Shown here piece by piece: positions 7,709 through 16,490 of a stretch of 64,000 bases of DNA (position 1 is the stretch's first letter; every line of letters starts with the position of its first letter). Below the pieces are notes generated by a model. It was not told where the DNA came from. It did no database searches and saw only the letters and a program-made list of their open reading frames with translations. A program made the translations under genes and the position numbers. This stretch comes from Planctomycetaceae bacterium (lineage in GTDB: Bacteria > Planctomycetota > Planctomycetia > Pirellulales > Thermoguttaceae), in assembly GCA_012719125.1 (NCBI GenBank), contig JAAYAY010000092.1:1-64000 (forward strand). Reading direction: 5' to 3'.

Positions 7709-8632
7709 ATGGAATCGTCGATCACAATTCGGCTCGGCACGCGGGCCAGTGCCCTGGCTCGCTGGCAGGCGGAATGGGTTGCCTCGCGACTGGCAGAACT
7801 GGGGACCACGGTCGAACTCGTGCCCATCACGACCACGGGCGACCGGGAACAACGAGGTCCGATCGGCTCGCTTGGAAGTCAAGGCGTGTTCACGAAGGAA
7901 ATCCAGCGGGCGCTGCTCGACGAGCGTATCGACCTGGCCGTCCACAGCCTCAAAGACCTCCCTACCGAACCGATCGAAGGACTTTGTCTGGCGGTCGTGC
8001 CCGAGCGGGAGACGGTTCGCGACGCCCTCATCTGCCGGGAGGCAACGTCGCTGGCAGACCTTCCGAGCGGTGCCCGGATCGGTTCGGGCAGCCTGCGCCG
8101 CCGGTCTCAATTGCTTCACCATCGCCCCGACCTGGTTGTTGCCGACATCCGGGGTAATGTGGATACGCGTCTGAGTAAACTCGACGACGGGCAGTACGAT
8201 GTGATCTGTCTTGCCGAAGCAGGCCTCAAGCGGCTGGAACTGGCCTACCGGATCTCCGAACTGATTCCGCCCGAGATCATGCTCCCCGCAATCGGCCAGG
8301 GTGCGTTGGGACTTGAAACACGCGAGGGCGACGATACCACTCGAACGGCCCTTGCACCTCTCAACCACGCCGAGACCCATGCGGCCGTGATTGCCGAACG
8401 GGCGATGTTGTCGGCCCTGCACGGAGGATGCCTGGCCCCAATCGCCGCTTGGGGGCGGTTCGAGAACGGCAACCTCGTGTTGACCGGCCGCGTGCTGAGT
8501 GTCGACGGCACTCAGCAGATCGAGGCGACGGAGATTGCCGCGGACGGGGACGGCGCAGAACTGGGCCGGCTGGTGGCCCAAAGACTTGTCGAGCAGGGGG
8601 CCGACGACTTGATCGCGACGGCACGGGGCTGA
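7709..8632 (+). CDS. hemC: Porphobilinogen deaminase (hydroxymethylbilane synthase)
   Basis: Joins four porphobilinogen units to hydroxymethylbilane in haem/tetrapyrrole synthesis; cytosolic. 307 residues, normal length. Diagnostic motifs: IRLGTRASALARWQ at the N-terminus, SQGVFTKEI at 57-65, HSLKDLPTE at 79-87 (with the catalytic Asp83), IGSGSLRRRSQL at 124-135, and DIRGNVDTRL near 147. The dipyrromethane-carrying cysteine is Cys241 in HGGCLAPIAAWG, slightly divergent from the usual GGCQVPIG. ATG 7709 begins one base after the kduD stop, implying co-transcription or coupling with the sugar-acid genes. It converges with a leftward lipoprotein gene 16 bases away. No other haem-synthesis gene is nearby. 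Confidence 0.95.
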   Translation: MESSITIRLGTRASALARWQAEWVASRLAELGTTVELVPITTTGDREQRGPIGSLGSQGVFTKEIQRALLDERIDLAVHSLKDLPTEPIEGLCLAVVPERETVRDALICREATSLADLPSGARIGSGSLRRRSQLLHHRPDLVVADIRGNVDTRLSKLDDGQYDVICLAEAGLKRLELAYRISELIPPEIMLPAIGQGALGLETREGDDTTRTALAPLNHAETHAAVIAERAMLSALHGGCLAPIAAWGRFENGNLVLTGRVLSVDGTQQIEATEIAADGDGAELGRLVAQRLVEQGADDLIATARG

Positions 8633-8648
8633 TTGGCAGAAGCGACGA

Positions 8649-9332
8649 TCATTCTGCCGAGGTGGCAAGCGACTCGACAAAGGCTCGAAACTCGTCGGCG
8701 TGTGCTGCCATGGTGTTGACAGGCCCGTAGCCCTTGACGAACAGCATCCCCTCGGGCTTCTCGATGATGGCGGCAAGCATGCGGTATCCGGGACGCTTCA
8801 CGACAGGGCCCATCATCGCCTGCTGTTCGTTGTAGGTGCCGCTGAAGTCGACGAGCGTCACCTTGGTCCCCGACAGATCGAGTTGCTCCACCGGCTTATC
8901 CTCGAGATCTTCGAACTGGCCTCGCCATCGCTCGATGTTCATCTCGATAGAACCACGGGCCGCCATGACGGTCAGGCGTCCGTCGTCCTTATCACCTTCC
9001 GCCTTCGGAAGAGCGAATTCCAGGTCCGCCCGGATTATTCCGTCTCGGGGCTCCACGGCTTTCCAACCGTCGGGCACCTTCAATTGGAGGGAGTTGCTTG
9101 CAGGCGGCGCCGAGGGCATGCCGCCCTCCGCCGCGGATACAGGCGGGTGTCCGGGCGGCAGCGACGGTTCTTCACCGCGATCGGCAGAGAGATTCATCGG
9201 GGCCGCTCCCCCTGAACCTGCCGTTTCGGGGACAGCCGGATCCACGGTCTCCTGGCGCACAGGGAGCCGGGTCTCTCCACAACCGGCGAAGACGATCAGG
9301 CACAAGAGGGGGGGACACACAACGCGAAACAT
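8649..9332 (-). CDS. Lipoprotein of unknown function
   Basis: Predicted lipoprotein of 227 residues. The ATG at 9332 precedes a hydrophobic leader ending VFAGC (Cys18), with AAGGAAG upstream; an in-frame start 11 codons earlier would bury the signal. The -3 residue is Phe, which is atypical for a lipobox. A Pro/Ser/Ala-rich linker (about 25-75) precedes a globular region starting LKVPDGWKAVEP, with alternating strands (RADLEFALPKAEGDKDDGRLTVM, GTKVTLVDFSGTY, YRMLAAIIEKPEGMLFVKGYGP). I do not recognise a named family; small planctomycete lipoproteins with a similar beta fold are common. Isolated, 144 bases from fhs and convergent with hemC. Confidence 0.8.
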   Translation of the reverse strand: MFRVVCPPLLCLIVFAGCGETRLPVRQETVDPAVPETAGSGGAAPMNLSADRGEEPSLPPGHPPVSAAEGGMPSAPPASNSLQLKVPDGWKAVEPRDGIIRADLEFALPKAEGDKDDGRLTVMAARGSIEMNIERWRGQFEDLEDKPVEQLDLSGTKVTLVDFSGTYNEQQAMMGPVVKRPGYRMLAAIIEKPEGMLFVKGYGPVNTMAAHADEFRAFVESLATSAE

Positions 9333-9476
9333 GCTTCCGTCTTCCTTGGTAACGAGTCGACACAATCTTCCAGATTCTACGCGGGTGCGGTCGCAAGGCG
9401 AGGGGAATGTCTGTCAACGCGGCGATCCACCGGCCAACGGGCCGGCGGACACTCCCAAATCACAGCGATCTCGCGA

Positions 9477-11168
9477 TCAGAACAACCCGATGATCTCTTC
9501 GTTCTCGTTGATGTCGATCGTTTCGGCCGCGGGAACCTTGGGGAGCCCGGGCATGGTCATGATGTCGCCGGTTAGCACCACCACGAATCCGGCGCCCGCC
9601 GAGATCCGCACGTCGCGCAAGGGGACGTCGAACTTCTTCGGCCGGCCCTTCAAGCCGGGGTCGGTGGAGAGGGAGTACTGGGTCTTGGCCATGCAGACGG
9701 GAAGTTCACCGTACCCCTCGTCCTGCAATCGCTTGAACTTGTCGCGGAGCTTCTTGTCGGCCAGGACCTCGGTCGCGCCGTAGATCTCGCGGCAGATGAT
9801 GCCGACCTTCTCCCAGAGCGTGCAGGTATTGGGATAGAGCAACGAAAAGTCGGTTTTCGTGTTTTCGGCGACGTCGACCACGGCTCGTGCGAGCGTTTCG
9901 GCTCCCGATCCGCCCTTGGCCCAGTGCTCGGCCCGGATGATCTGCACCGAGAGGTAGGCGCATTTGTCCTTGATGAACTGGATCTCCTCATCCGTATCGG
10001 CAAGGAAGGAGTTGATCGCCACGACCACGGGCAGCCCGAAACGGTGGATATTCTCGATGTGTTTCTTGAGGTTTTCGACCCCCTTGTCCAAGGCTTCAAC
10101 GTTGGGTTTGCTCAAGTCGGCGACGGCGACGCCGCCGTGGTGTTTGAGGGCGCGGACCGTGGCAACGATCACGACGGCGTTCGGAATGATCCCCGCGCTG
10201 CGGCACTTGATGTTCATGAACTTCTCGGCGCCCAGGTCGGCTCCGAACCCGGCTTCCGTCACCGTGTAGTCGGCCAGCCGCATGCCGAGCTTCGTGGCGA
10301 TCACACTGTTGCAGCCGTGGGCGATGTTGGCAAAGGGACCGCCGTGAACGAAAGCGGGCGTGTTTTCGAGGGTCTGGACGAGATTGGGCTTGACGGCGTC
10401 CTTGAGGAGCACGGCCATGGCGCCGTGGACCTTGAGGTCGGCCGCCGTGATCGGCCGGCGGTCGAACGTGTAGGCCACGACGATTCGTCCCAATCGTTCC
10501 TTCAACTCGGAGAGCGACTCGGAAAGGCAGAAGATGGCCATGACTTCGGAGGCCACGGTAATGTCGAAACCGCTCTCGTGGGGCACGCCGTTGTTGGGGC
10601 CTCCCAAGCCGACCGTCACCTGCCGCATGGCCCGGTCGTTCATATCCACCACGCGCCGCCAGACGATCCGCCGCACGTCGATCCCCAACGCATTTCCGTG
10701 ATGGATGTGATTGTCGAGCACGGCCGCGAGCAGGTTGTGGGCCAGTTCGATGGCATGGATGTCGCCGGTGAAGTGGAGGTTGATGTCCTCCATCGGCACG
10801 ACCTGGGAATAGCCGCCGCCCGCAGCACCCCCTTTCATGCCGAAGCAGGGGCCCATGGAGGGTTCCCGGAGGCACACCACCGCGCGTTTGCCGATGCGCC
10901 GCAGGGCGTCCGCCAGGCCGATGGAGGTGGTCGTTTTTCCTTCCCCGGCCGGGGTGGGGGTGATTGCCGTCACCAAGATCAGCTTTCCGGTCGGAGCGTC
11001 GTCAAGGCGGTGAAAGAGATCGAGCGATATCTTGGCTTTGTATTTTCCATAGAGTTCCAGGTCGTCGTCGGAGATTCCCAAGCCCGCGGCGATTTCCGCC
11101 ACGGGGCGCATTTGAGCGCAACGCGCGATGTCGATATCGGCCGGAACGGGAACAGCAGCGGATGGCAT
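9477..11168 (-). CDS. fhs: Formate-tetrahydrofolate ligase
   Basis: ATP-dependent activation of formate to 10-formyl-tetrahydrofolate; cytosolic, one-carbon metabolism. 563 residues, full length. The P-loop [12 protein letters not shown] is at about 70-81, followed by the signature [21 protein letters not shown] region at about 102-122 and FTGDIHAI. The C-terminal [13 protein letters not shown] is typical. The enzyme can feed purine and formyl-Met synthesis, serine-linked formate use, or, run in reverse, ATP production from formyl-THF; the sequence does not distinguish these. 5-formyl-THF cyclo-ligase is also in the window at 33.0-33.6 kb. A weak GGGAAA lies before the ATG at 11168. Confidence 0.97.
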   Translation of the reverse strand: MPSAAVPVPADIDIARCAQMRPVAEIAAGLGISDDDLELYGKYKAKISLDLFHRLDDAPTGKLILVTAITPTPAGEGKTTTSIGLADALRRIGKRAVVCLREPSMGPCFGMKGGAAGGGYSQVVPMEDINLHFTGDIHAIELAHNLLAAVLDNHIHHGNALGIDVRRIVWRRVVDMNDRAMRQVTVGLGGPNNGVPHESGFDITVASEVMAIFCLSESLSELKERLGRIVVAYTFDRRPITAADLKVHGAMAVLLKDAVKPNLVQTLENTPAFVHGGPFANIAHGCNSVIATKLGMRLADYTVTEAGFGADLGAEKFMNIKCRSAGIIPNAVVIVATVRALKHHGGVAVADLSKPNVEALDKGVENLKKHIENIHRFGLPVVVAINSFLADTDEEIQFIKDKCAYLSVQIIRAEHWAKGGSGAETLARAVVDVAENTKTDFSLLYPNTCTLWEKVGIICREIYGATEVLADKKLRDKFKRLQDEGYGELPVCMAKTQYSLSTDPGLKGRPKKFDVPLRDVRISAGAGFVVVLTGDIMTMPGLPKVPAAETIDINENEEIIGLF

Positions 11169-11280
11169 AGGGGTTTCCCGGATCTGGTGGTTTCTGATTT
11201 CAGTCCATGCAATTCGATGAGCGTGAACGCAACCGCTCCGTAGTGTACATGACCGGGAAGCGGCATGCCAGGAGAGTCTC

Positions 11281-13938
11281 TCACCCGTCCGTAACCGCAG
11301 CGGTCAGACTCTCGGCCTTCCAGGTTTCGGCGATCTGGAGGCTGAGGCTTTCGATCAGCGTGTCGAGAAGGTCGCGTTCGCCGAGATATACGTGTGCCGA
11401 CCCGTTCTCGGTGTCGACGAGCAGGACCATATGATCGCCGGGACGCGCATTCTGGCTGCGCAAGGCCGGGCCGAGTCCCCACGCGCATCCGCCGCGAGCA
11501 ACCAGTCTTCCCGATTCCACGCCGTCGGCCGTACGGACCGTGAAACTGCCTTGAACGCGTTGCTTCAGCCCGGCCGGCACCGTCGTCACCCCACCGGCGA
11601 TGGCTGCTTTCGACAACTGGTAGGAGAGGTAAACACGCCCGTCTGCCAGGGACCCGTACGTTCGCAACACGCGGGCTGTGGAATTCGCAGAGCGTTTTGC
11701 CGTGAACGAATGAACCTTTCTCCGGCTGACGTTCGTTCCCACCAGTCCGTAGACGCTCCGCCCGAACTGAGTGATGACCGGGGAGGCCATCAAGCTCGCG
11801 TTGAAGCTGAACCGGTTCATCCCCTCGGCCAGGCAATGCTCTTCAAAAGCCCCACGTTCGAGCACCGGCCCATACTCGCGCAGCACCCGAACCATGACGG
11901 CTTCCACTCCCGAAAGCGCGTCCTCGGGTGACGGCGGAGTCTCCGCCACGATGGTCGGCCCCTCCACGGTGATTCCCGGGCGCTGCCTGCAAAATGCCAG
12001 CAAGACCCGCCCCGGCGGGACTTTGCGGCCGTTGCGGCGGTGGCGTTCCAACGCGGAGCGAAGCCGGGAGACGTCGATTCGCGGACAGATCGAGAACACC
12101 TTGTCGATCATGTTCGGCAGGCCGTACTGCGACCCCGACTCCAGATGGAACCAGGTCTTCCCCTCGTCAAGCCACTGCAAATCGTCGAGCGATTCCAGCA
12201 CCGCGCGTACCAGTGCGGGCACGACCCGGGTCCCATGCCGGCCTTCAAACTGCCGGACGACGTCCGAGATGGCGACAATTCCCGAAGCCAGCGCATTACG
12301 GCGAGCGACCTGCGCGACGGCTTTGGGAAGGTGAACCGTCCTCGCATCCACGACGAGCACGACGTTGCCCAGCGTAACGGTGCGAAAGCCGCACCGGCGC
12401 GAGAGAAATCGTGCTGCCTCCAGCATCGTTTCGGGGGGCAGATAGAGCCCCTGCAAACCCGCCGCCGCGAATTCCCTCTGCAAGTCTTGGGCGGCAATCG
12501 GCACAAGCGAGGCCACCAGTCCGAGCGACTTGTCCAGAGCAGGCGCAAACACTGTTGCCTGAGAATGCCGTTTTGCGGCACGCATGCAGACTTGCCGGAT
12601 CCGCTCGCGGCTGAGCCCATACCGCCTTCCCAACTCTTCCAGGGTGCACCCCCCGGCTCCGTCCCAGCCGAAGTAGGCCGCGACGATTTCGCGATCCCGG
12701 GGTTGCGACGGGTGAGAAAAGATCTCCCCCAGTTCCGTTCCCAAGTCCATCCGGCTCAATTGCCCGATTCGATGCCGGATTGCGGCAATCTGCTCCACCA
12801 GTGCGGGGGGGGCCGGCGGGTCAATTCGGCGCCGAATGATGCGTCCGGCCAGGTCGCGGAGCGTGTCCGCCTCGCTGTCGATCCCGCGAAGTGTCTCTCC
12901 CAGTCGCGGATCGCTGAAGTGGATCAGAGACGACTCCGGCATGCGCTCCAGTGCCGCCGCCTCCTGAGTCAGCCGCAGATCCAGCGATTCGCTCCGTGCG
13001 ACGGCCGTTTCCAACGACGAAAGCAGATCCAGAAGGCACTTGGCCCCAAAGGCCTTCAGCGCAAACAGGTCGCCGAGCGTGTAGTTGCCGATCTCCTCGA
13101 AGCGCTCGACAAGCCCTTCGCGCAAGAGACAGTTGTACGTTCGGTTCTCCAGGGCAAGATCCTGCAAACGCATTCCCTTCAGCGGCGCCGGCATTCTGCG
13201 GTCCTTGACGGCGCGACTGTGGCTGCTGACGTTCACCCGCGCAATGATGGCCCGGCCGAGGAGGTCCCGTTCACGGTCGGTCAGGCCTTCCGAAACTCGC
13301 TCGTCAAGATCGCACAGATGAAGTCCCCGGACTGCAGGGTTGGCAATCTCTCGTCCGGGAACAGGCACGTCCAGAATCTCCCGCAACGCGACGGGCGCCA
13401 ACCGGTAGCCTCGGCGCGGATATCGTCCGAAGGTTTCTCGATTTCGTGCCGCCGAGACTCGCCGGCGCCGGGGATGGCCGCGGGCTTCCGGGTGATCCGT
13501 GGCATGCTGAAGGGACGCGAGAAGATCGACCAGGCATTTGCTCCAGAAGCCCCGCAGGCCGAGCACACTCTCGATCGTCATTCGCCCCAGATCGTGAGGA
13601 CGTTCCCCGATGCCCGCCGCAACAAGGCAATTGAACGTGCGCGATTCCAATTCCAGATCAGCGAGCGACAGACCTTCGGGTAGCGGCGGGAGCAGGATCG
13701 CTGTGAAGGAGGCCGGCTGTCGTGCGGCGCGACCGACGGCGCTCACGACTTCTGCAGCCAGAAGCCTGCATGTGTCGGCGTCGAAACCCTGCCAGGCCGT
13801 CTCATCCAGATCGCACAGCCGAGCGAACTCCTTTCCGCCCTGCTGAACGAACTTCTCGGGCAGCGCATCTTGGAGCGCGTCCGCGAGCAATCGCGGCGCG
13901 AGACACTGGCCCGGCCGTGGATATCGGCGCCCTGGCAT
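11281..13938 (-). CDS. Large protein with tandem RNAP alpha-CTD-like domains and a sigma-70 region 4-like helix-turn-helix
   Basis: 885 residues from ATG 13938, which has GGAGG nine bases upstream. Residues about 95-145 and 258-310 each match the RNA polymerase alpha C-terminal domain: [19 protein letters not shown] and [19 protein letters not shown], each followed by a helix-hairpin-helix segment ([26 protein letters not shown]). Each sits in a larger repeat starting LCDLDE (about 41-145 and 208-312), and the first half recurs at 341-372. Residues about 412-458 resemble sigma-70 region 4: [19 protein letters not shown] and a following basic helix. Residues about 553-745 look like winged-helix modules. 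There is no RNAP catalytic or sigma region 2 part. It is probably a DNA-binding or polymerase-associated regulator; function unknown. It lies 112 bases upstream of fhs, same strand. Confidence 0.85.
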   Translation of the reverse strand: MPGRRYPRPGQCLAPRLLADALQDALPEKFVQQGGKEFARLCDLDETAWQGFDADTCRLLAAEVVSAVGRAARQPASFTAILLPPLPEGLSLADLELESRTFNCLVAAGIGERPHDLGRMTIESVLGLRGFWSKCLVDLLASLQHATDHPEARGHPRRRRVSAARNRETFGRYPRRGYRLAPVALREILDVPVPGREIANPAVRGLHLCDLDERVSEGLTDRERDLLGRAIIARVNVSSHSRAVKDRRMPAPLKGMRLQDLALENRTYNCLLREGLVERFEEIGNYTLGDLFALKAFGAKCLLDLLSSLETAVARSESLDLRLTQEAAALERMPESSLIHFSDPRLGETLRGIDSEADTLRDLAGRIIRRRIDPPAPPALVEQIAAIRHRIGQLSRMDLGTELGEIFSHPSQPRDREIVAAYFGWDGAGGCTLEELGRRYGLSRERIRQVCMRAAKRHSQATVFAPALDKSLGLVASLVPIAAQDLQREFAAAGLQGLYLPPETMLEAARFLSRRCGFRTVTLGNVVLVVDARTVHLPKAVAQVARRNALASGIVAISDVVRQFEGRHGTRVVPALVRAVLESLDDLQWLDEGKTWFHLESGSQYGLPNMIDKVFSICPRIDVSRLRSALERHRRNGRKVPPGRVLLAFCRQRPGITVEGPTIVAETPPSPEDALSGVEAVMVRVLREYGPVLERGAFEEHCLAEGMNRFSFNASLMASPVITQFGRSVYGLVGTNVSRRKVHSFTAKRSANSTARVLRTYGSLADGRVYLSYQLSKAAIAGGVTTVPAGLKQRVQGSFTVRTADGVESGRLVARGGCAWGLGPALRSQNARPGDHMVLLVDTENGSAHVYLGERDLLDTLIESLSLQIAETWKAESLTAAVTDG

Positions 13939-13997
13939 TTGAAACATCCCTCCGAGCAGCACCCACCCCGCTGCCCCGTCACACCCCCAACGATAGT

Positions 13998-14232
13998 CTA
14001 TTCATGCGCCCCGCGAAGCCTGTGCCATTCCCGGCCGAATCGACTGCTCAATTCGAGCCTGTTCCCCTTCAGCGAAAGTTCCAGGCCCGCCGCTTTCGGG
14101 GTCGCACGGGCGCTCTGCCGATCGCTCGGCGGATCGCGCCCCAGGATGACCCCCGTCACGGTGGTCTTCAGGCACTTCAGAATATAAGCACCGAGCGCGC
14201 CAATCGCCAGTGTTTCTTTGTGGAATTTTCAT
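13998..14232 (-). pseudogene. Small ORF (76 codons) with its start codon out of frame
   Basis: A leftward frame of 76 codons (14228 to 14001, TAG at 13998-14000) has GC-rich third positions and a plausible protein beginning KFHKETLAIGALGAYILKCL, with a short hydrophobic stretch. The matching ATG at 14230-14232 is followed by four A bases; with three A bases it would read straight into this frame as MKFHKETL. As written, the in-frame codon before the ORF is TGA. It is a decayed gene, a sequencing error in an A-run, or an ORF using a non-ATG start. It lies 59 bases upstream of the alpha-CTD/sigma-4-like gene on the same strand. No family recognised. Confidence 0.4.
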
Positions 14233-14553
14233 TGAGAGAAACCGCGAAACCTTGACAAGATAGGCGAGGTGAGCAGACCATCTCTCAACGTCCCCGCACG
14301 GCACCCTCCCGACATATCCCAGTCCACCCATGGCTGTTCGTAAATAATTACTATACAATGACTTGTGGGAAGATCGCATGGTCTGTGATAGAATGTCCTA
14401 GCTCGTCAGGGGGGTGCTCCTGCTAGGATCTCTGGGCTTCTGATGTGCTGGATTCGTCGCAGGTCACAGGAGCCAACCATTGCGGAATGCAACACCTTCT
14501 CGTATTGTTTCCTTTTTCCCACGCTATCCCACCTTCATGGAAACGGCCCGATC
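14233..14553. other. Divergent intergenic region
   Basis: About 320 bases between the leftward small ORF and the rightward esterase gene, AT-richer than its surroundings around 14341-14400. TATACAAT at 14352-14359 and TAGAAT at 14389-14394 are possible -10 boxes for the rightward gene, but neither has a good -35 partner. No gene is seen here. Confidence 0.35.
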
Positions 14554-15489
14554 ATGCTCAACCCTCAGGTGAAGCAGTTTCTCCGAATGTTGGAATCACT
14601 CGGCGCGCCCCCACTGGAATGCATGGAACTGGCGGAGGCGAGAGCCTCGGCCGCTAGCAGTTCGCAAATGATTGGGCCGGCGCTCGCGGTGGGAGAGATC
14701 CGCGATCTGACCGCACCAGGGCCCGCCGGCGCGATTCCGTTGCGACTGTATCGACCCGATACCGACAAGCCGTGTCCGGCATTGGTCTACCTCCATGGTG
14801 GCGGCTGGGTGCTGGGCGACATACCGACGCATGAGCGATTCTGCACGGAAATCGTCAACGGGGCGGGCTGTGCCATCGTCTCGGTCGGCTACCGCCTTGC
14901 GCCCGAACACAAGTTCCCGGCTGCCGCAGAGGATGCCTTTGTGGCGATGCAGTGGGTAATGGCCAACAGCGAGCAACTTGGAATCGACGTTGCCCGCGTA
15001 GCCGTCGGCGGCGATAGTGCCGGCGGCAACCTGGCGGCGGTTGCCGCCCTGATGGCCAGGGACCGCCGTGCCCCCTTGCCGGTCTGCCAAATCCTGATCT
15101 ATCCGATTACCGATTGCGATTTCGAAAGGCCGTCCTACCGCGAAAACGCCGAGGGTTACCTCCTCACCCGCTCCACGATGCAGTGGTTCTGGCACTGCTA
15201 CGCCGGCTCCGACTCCGACATGCTGCACCCCTATGCTTCTCCGCTCAGGGCAGAGGATCTGTCGGGTCTGCCCCCGGCCCTGGTGATCACGGCCCAGTAC
15301 GATCCCCTCCGCGACGAGGGGGAAGCCTATGCGGCCCGGCTCAAGGAAGCAGGAGTTCCCGTCGCTCTGACTCGTTACGACGGCATGATTCACGCCTTCA
15401 TCCGGCGAACGGATGTCTTCGACCAGGCCCATGTCGCTCAACGTGAAGTGTGCCGATTTCTTCGTGAAGCCTTCGGCACAGAAAGCTGA
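14554..15489 (+). CDS. HSL-family alpha/beta-hydrolase (carboxylesterase)
   Basis: Esterase of 311 residues in the hormone-sensitive-lipase family, which hydrolyses short-chain acyl or acetyl esters. The oxyanion-hole motif HGGGW is at 81-85, the nucleophile Ser155 in GGDSAGGN, the acid Asp250 in QYDPLRDEG, and the base His280 in MIHAF. VGYRLAPEHKFPAA near 111-124 is another family mark. ATG 14554 begins where family homology begins, though no ribosome-binding site is obvious; an upstream in-frame ATG at 14443 would add 37 unconserved residues. No signal peptide, so cytosolic. A PfkB kinase gene follows by 21 bases, so the pair may take up and activate a deacylated sugar (inference). Confidence 0.92.
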   Translation: MLNPQVKQFLRMLESLGAPPLECMELAEARASAASSSQMIGPALAVGEIRDLTAPGPAGAIPLRLYRPDTDKPCPALVYLHGGGWVLGDIPTHERFCTEIVNGAGCAIVSVGYRLAPEHKFPAAAEDAFVAMQWVMANSEQLGIDVARVAVGGDSAGGNLAAVAALMARDRRAPLPVCQILIYPITDCDFERPSYRENAEGYLLTRSTMQWFWHCYAGSDSDMLHPYASPLRAEDLSGLPPALVITAQYDPLRDEGEAYAARLKEAGVPVALTRYDGMIHAFIRRTDVFDQAHVAQREVCRFLREAFGTES

Positions 15490-15510
15490 GGCCAGCAGAC
15501 GTCTTTTCTT

Positions 15511-16449
15511 ATGGACGACCACGACGCACTTCCGATCATCGACGTACTCGGCCTCGGGGCCTTGGCGGTCGATGATCTGCTCTACGTCGATCGTTACCCG
15601 GAGGCCGAAAGCAAGATTCGCGTTCGCCGGCGCCAGCGGCAATGCGGGGGGCAAACCGGCACGGCTCTGGTTGCCGCAGCGCGGTTCGGCGTGCGAGCGT
15701 CGTATGCCGGCCTGCTTGGGGAAGATGACCTGTCCCGGGAGGTGATCGCCAATTTCGCCCGTGAAGGGGTCGAGACCGGTTGGGCCACGGTTTCGCCGAA
15801 CGCTCGCCCGGCCCATTCCACGATCATTGTCGACGAAACCGCCAAAACGCGAACGATCCTGGCATCGGTCGAGGGTGAACTGGGAGCCGCTGCATCGGGA
15901 CCCGACGAATCGGCGATACGCGCCAGCCGAGTCCTTCTGATCGATCATCACGGCATCGAAGGGAACCTACGTGCGGTGCAGATCGCGCATCAGTCGTGCC
16001 GGTCCGTTGTCGCGGATTTCGAACGTTCGGCCGGACCGGGATTCGACGAGCTAGTCGACCTTGTCGATCATCTGATCGTGTCGTCGCGCTTTGCCGCGGA
16101 ACTTACGGGCAAGGGCGATCCGGCGGAGGCGGTTGCCGCTCTGGCTTCGACCGGGCGCCAACTGGCGGCCGTGACCTGCGGCGCCGCCGGTTGCTTCTAT
16201 TGCGCCGGCACCGAACCGGGCACCGTTCGGCATCAGCCCGCCTTCGCGGTCGACGTGGCGGATACGACCGGCTGCGGCGACGTCTTCCACGGCGTATACG
16301 CGGCGGCCTTGTCGCAGGCGTTGCCTCCTGCGACGTGCATTCGTCTCGCCGCCGCTGCCGCGGCCCTCAAGGCGGCCCAATGCGGCGGTCAGGCCGGTAT
16401 TCCCACACGCGATGCAATTGAACGGTTCCTTGCCGGACCAATCGGGTGA
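15511..16449 (+). CDS. PfkB-family carbohydrate/nucleoside kinase
   Basis: ATP-dependent sugar kinase of 312 residues, ribokinase fold. The N-terminal signature is DVLGLGALAVDDLLYVDRYP. CGGQTGTALVAAARFG (45-60) is the substrate-side glycine motif. The C-terminal PfkB signature DTTGCGDVFHG is at 251-261 with catalytic Asp257; Cys replaces the usual Ala at the DTTGAGD position. RRRQRQ before the glycine motif is unusually basic. The substrate cannot be assigned: ribose, KDG, fructose or nucleoside are all possible. A KDG kinase would link it to the kduD locus, but it is 8 kb away, so this is speculation. It converges with the 2617-residue protein gene. Confidence 0.9.
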   Translation: MDDHDALPIIDVLGLGALAVDDLLYVDRYPEAESKIRVRRRQRQCGGQTGTALVAAARFGVRASYAGLLGEDDLSREVIANFAREGVETGWATVSPNARPAHSTIIVDETAKTRTILASVEGELGAAASGPDESAIRASRVLLIDHHGIEGNLRAVQIAHQSCRSVVADFERSAGPGFDELVDLVDHLIVSSRFAAELTGKGDPAEAVAALASTGRQLAAVTCGAAGCFYCAGTEPGTVRHQPAFAVDVADTTGCGDVFHGVYAAALSQALPPATCIRLAAAAAALKAAQCGGQAGIPTRDAIERFLAGPIG

Positions 16450-16490
16450 TCTCTTCATCAAATGCAGGGCAGGCCCTTGCGGCTACCGGT

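Noticed and set aside
9924-11243. 439-codon plus-strand open frame
   Set aside because: Antisense to fhs, which is certain.
12040-13683. 547-codon plus-strand open frame
   Set aside because: Antisense to the alpha-CTD/sigma-4-like gene, whose leftward frame has real domains.
14002-14379. 125-codon minus-strand frame beginning MRSSHK
   Set aside because: Overlaps the better-supported frame (14228-13998) in a different register and lacks coding-like third positions.
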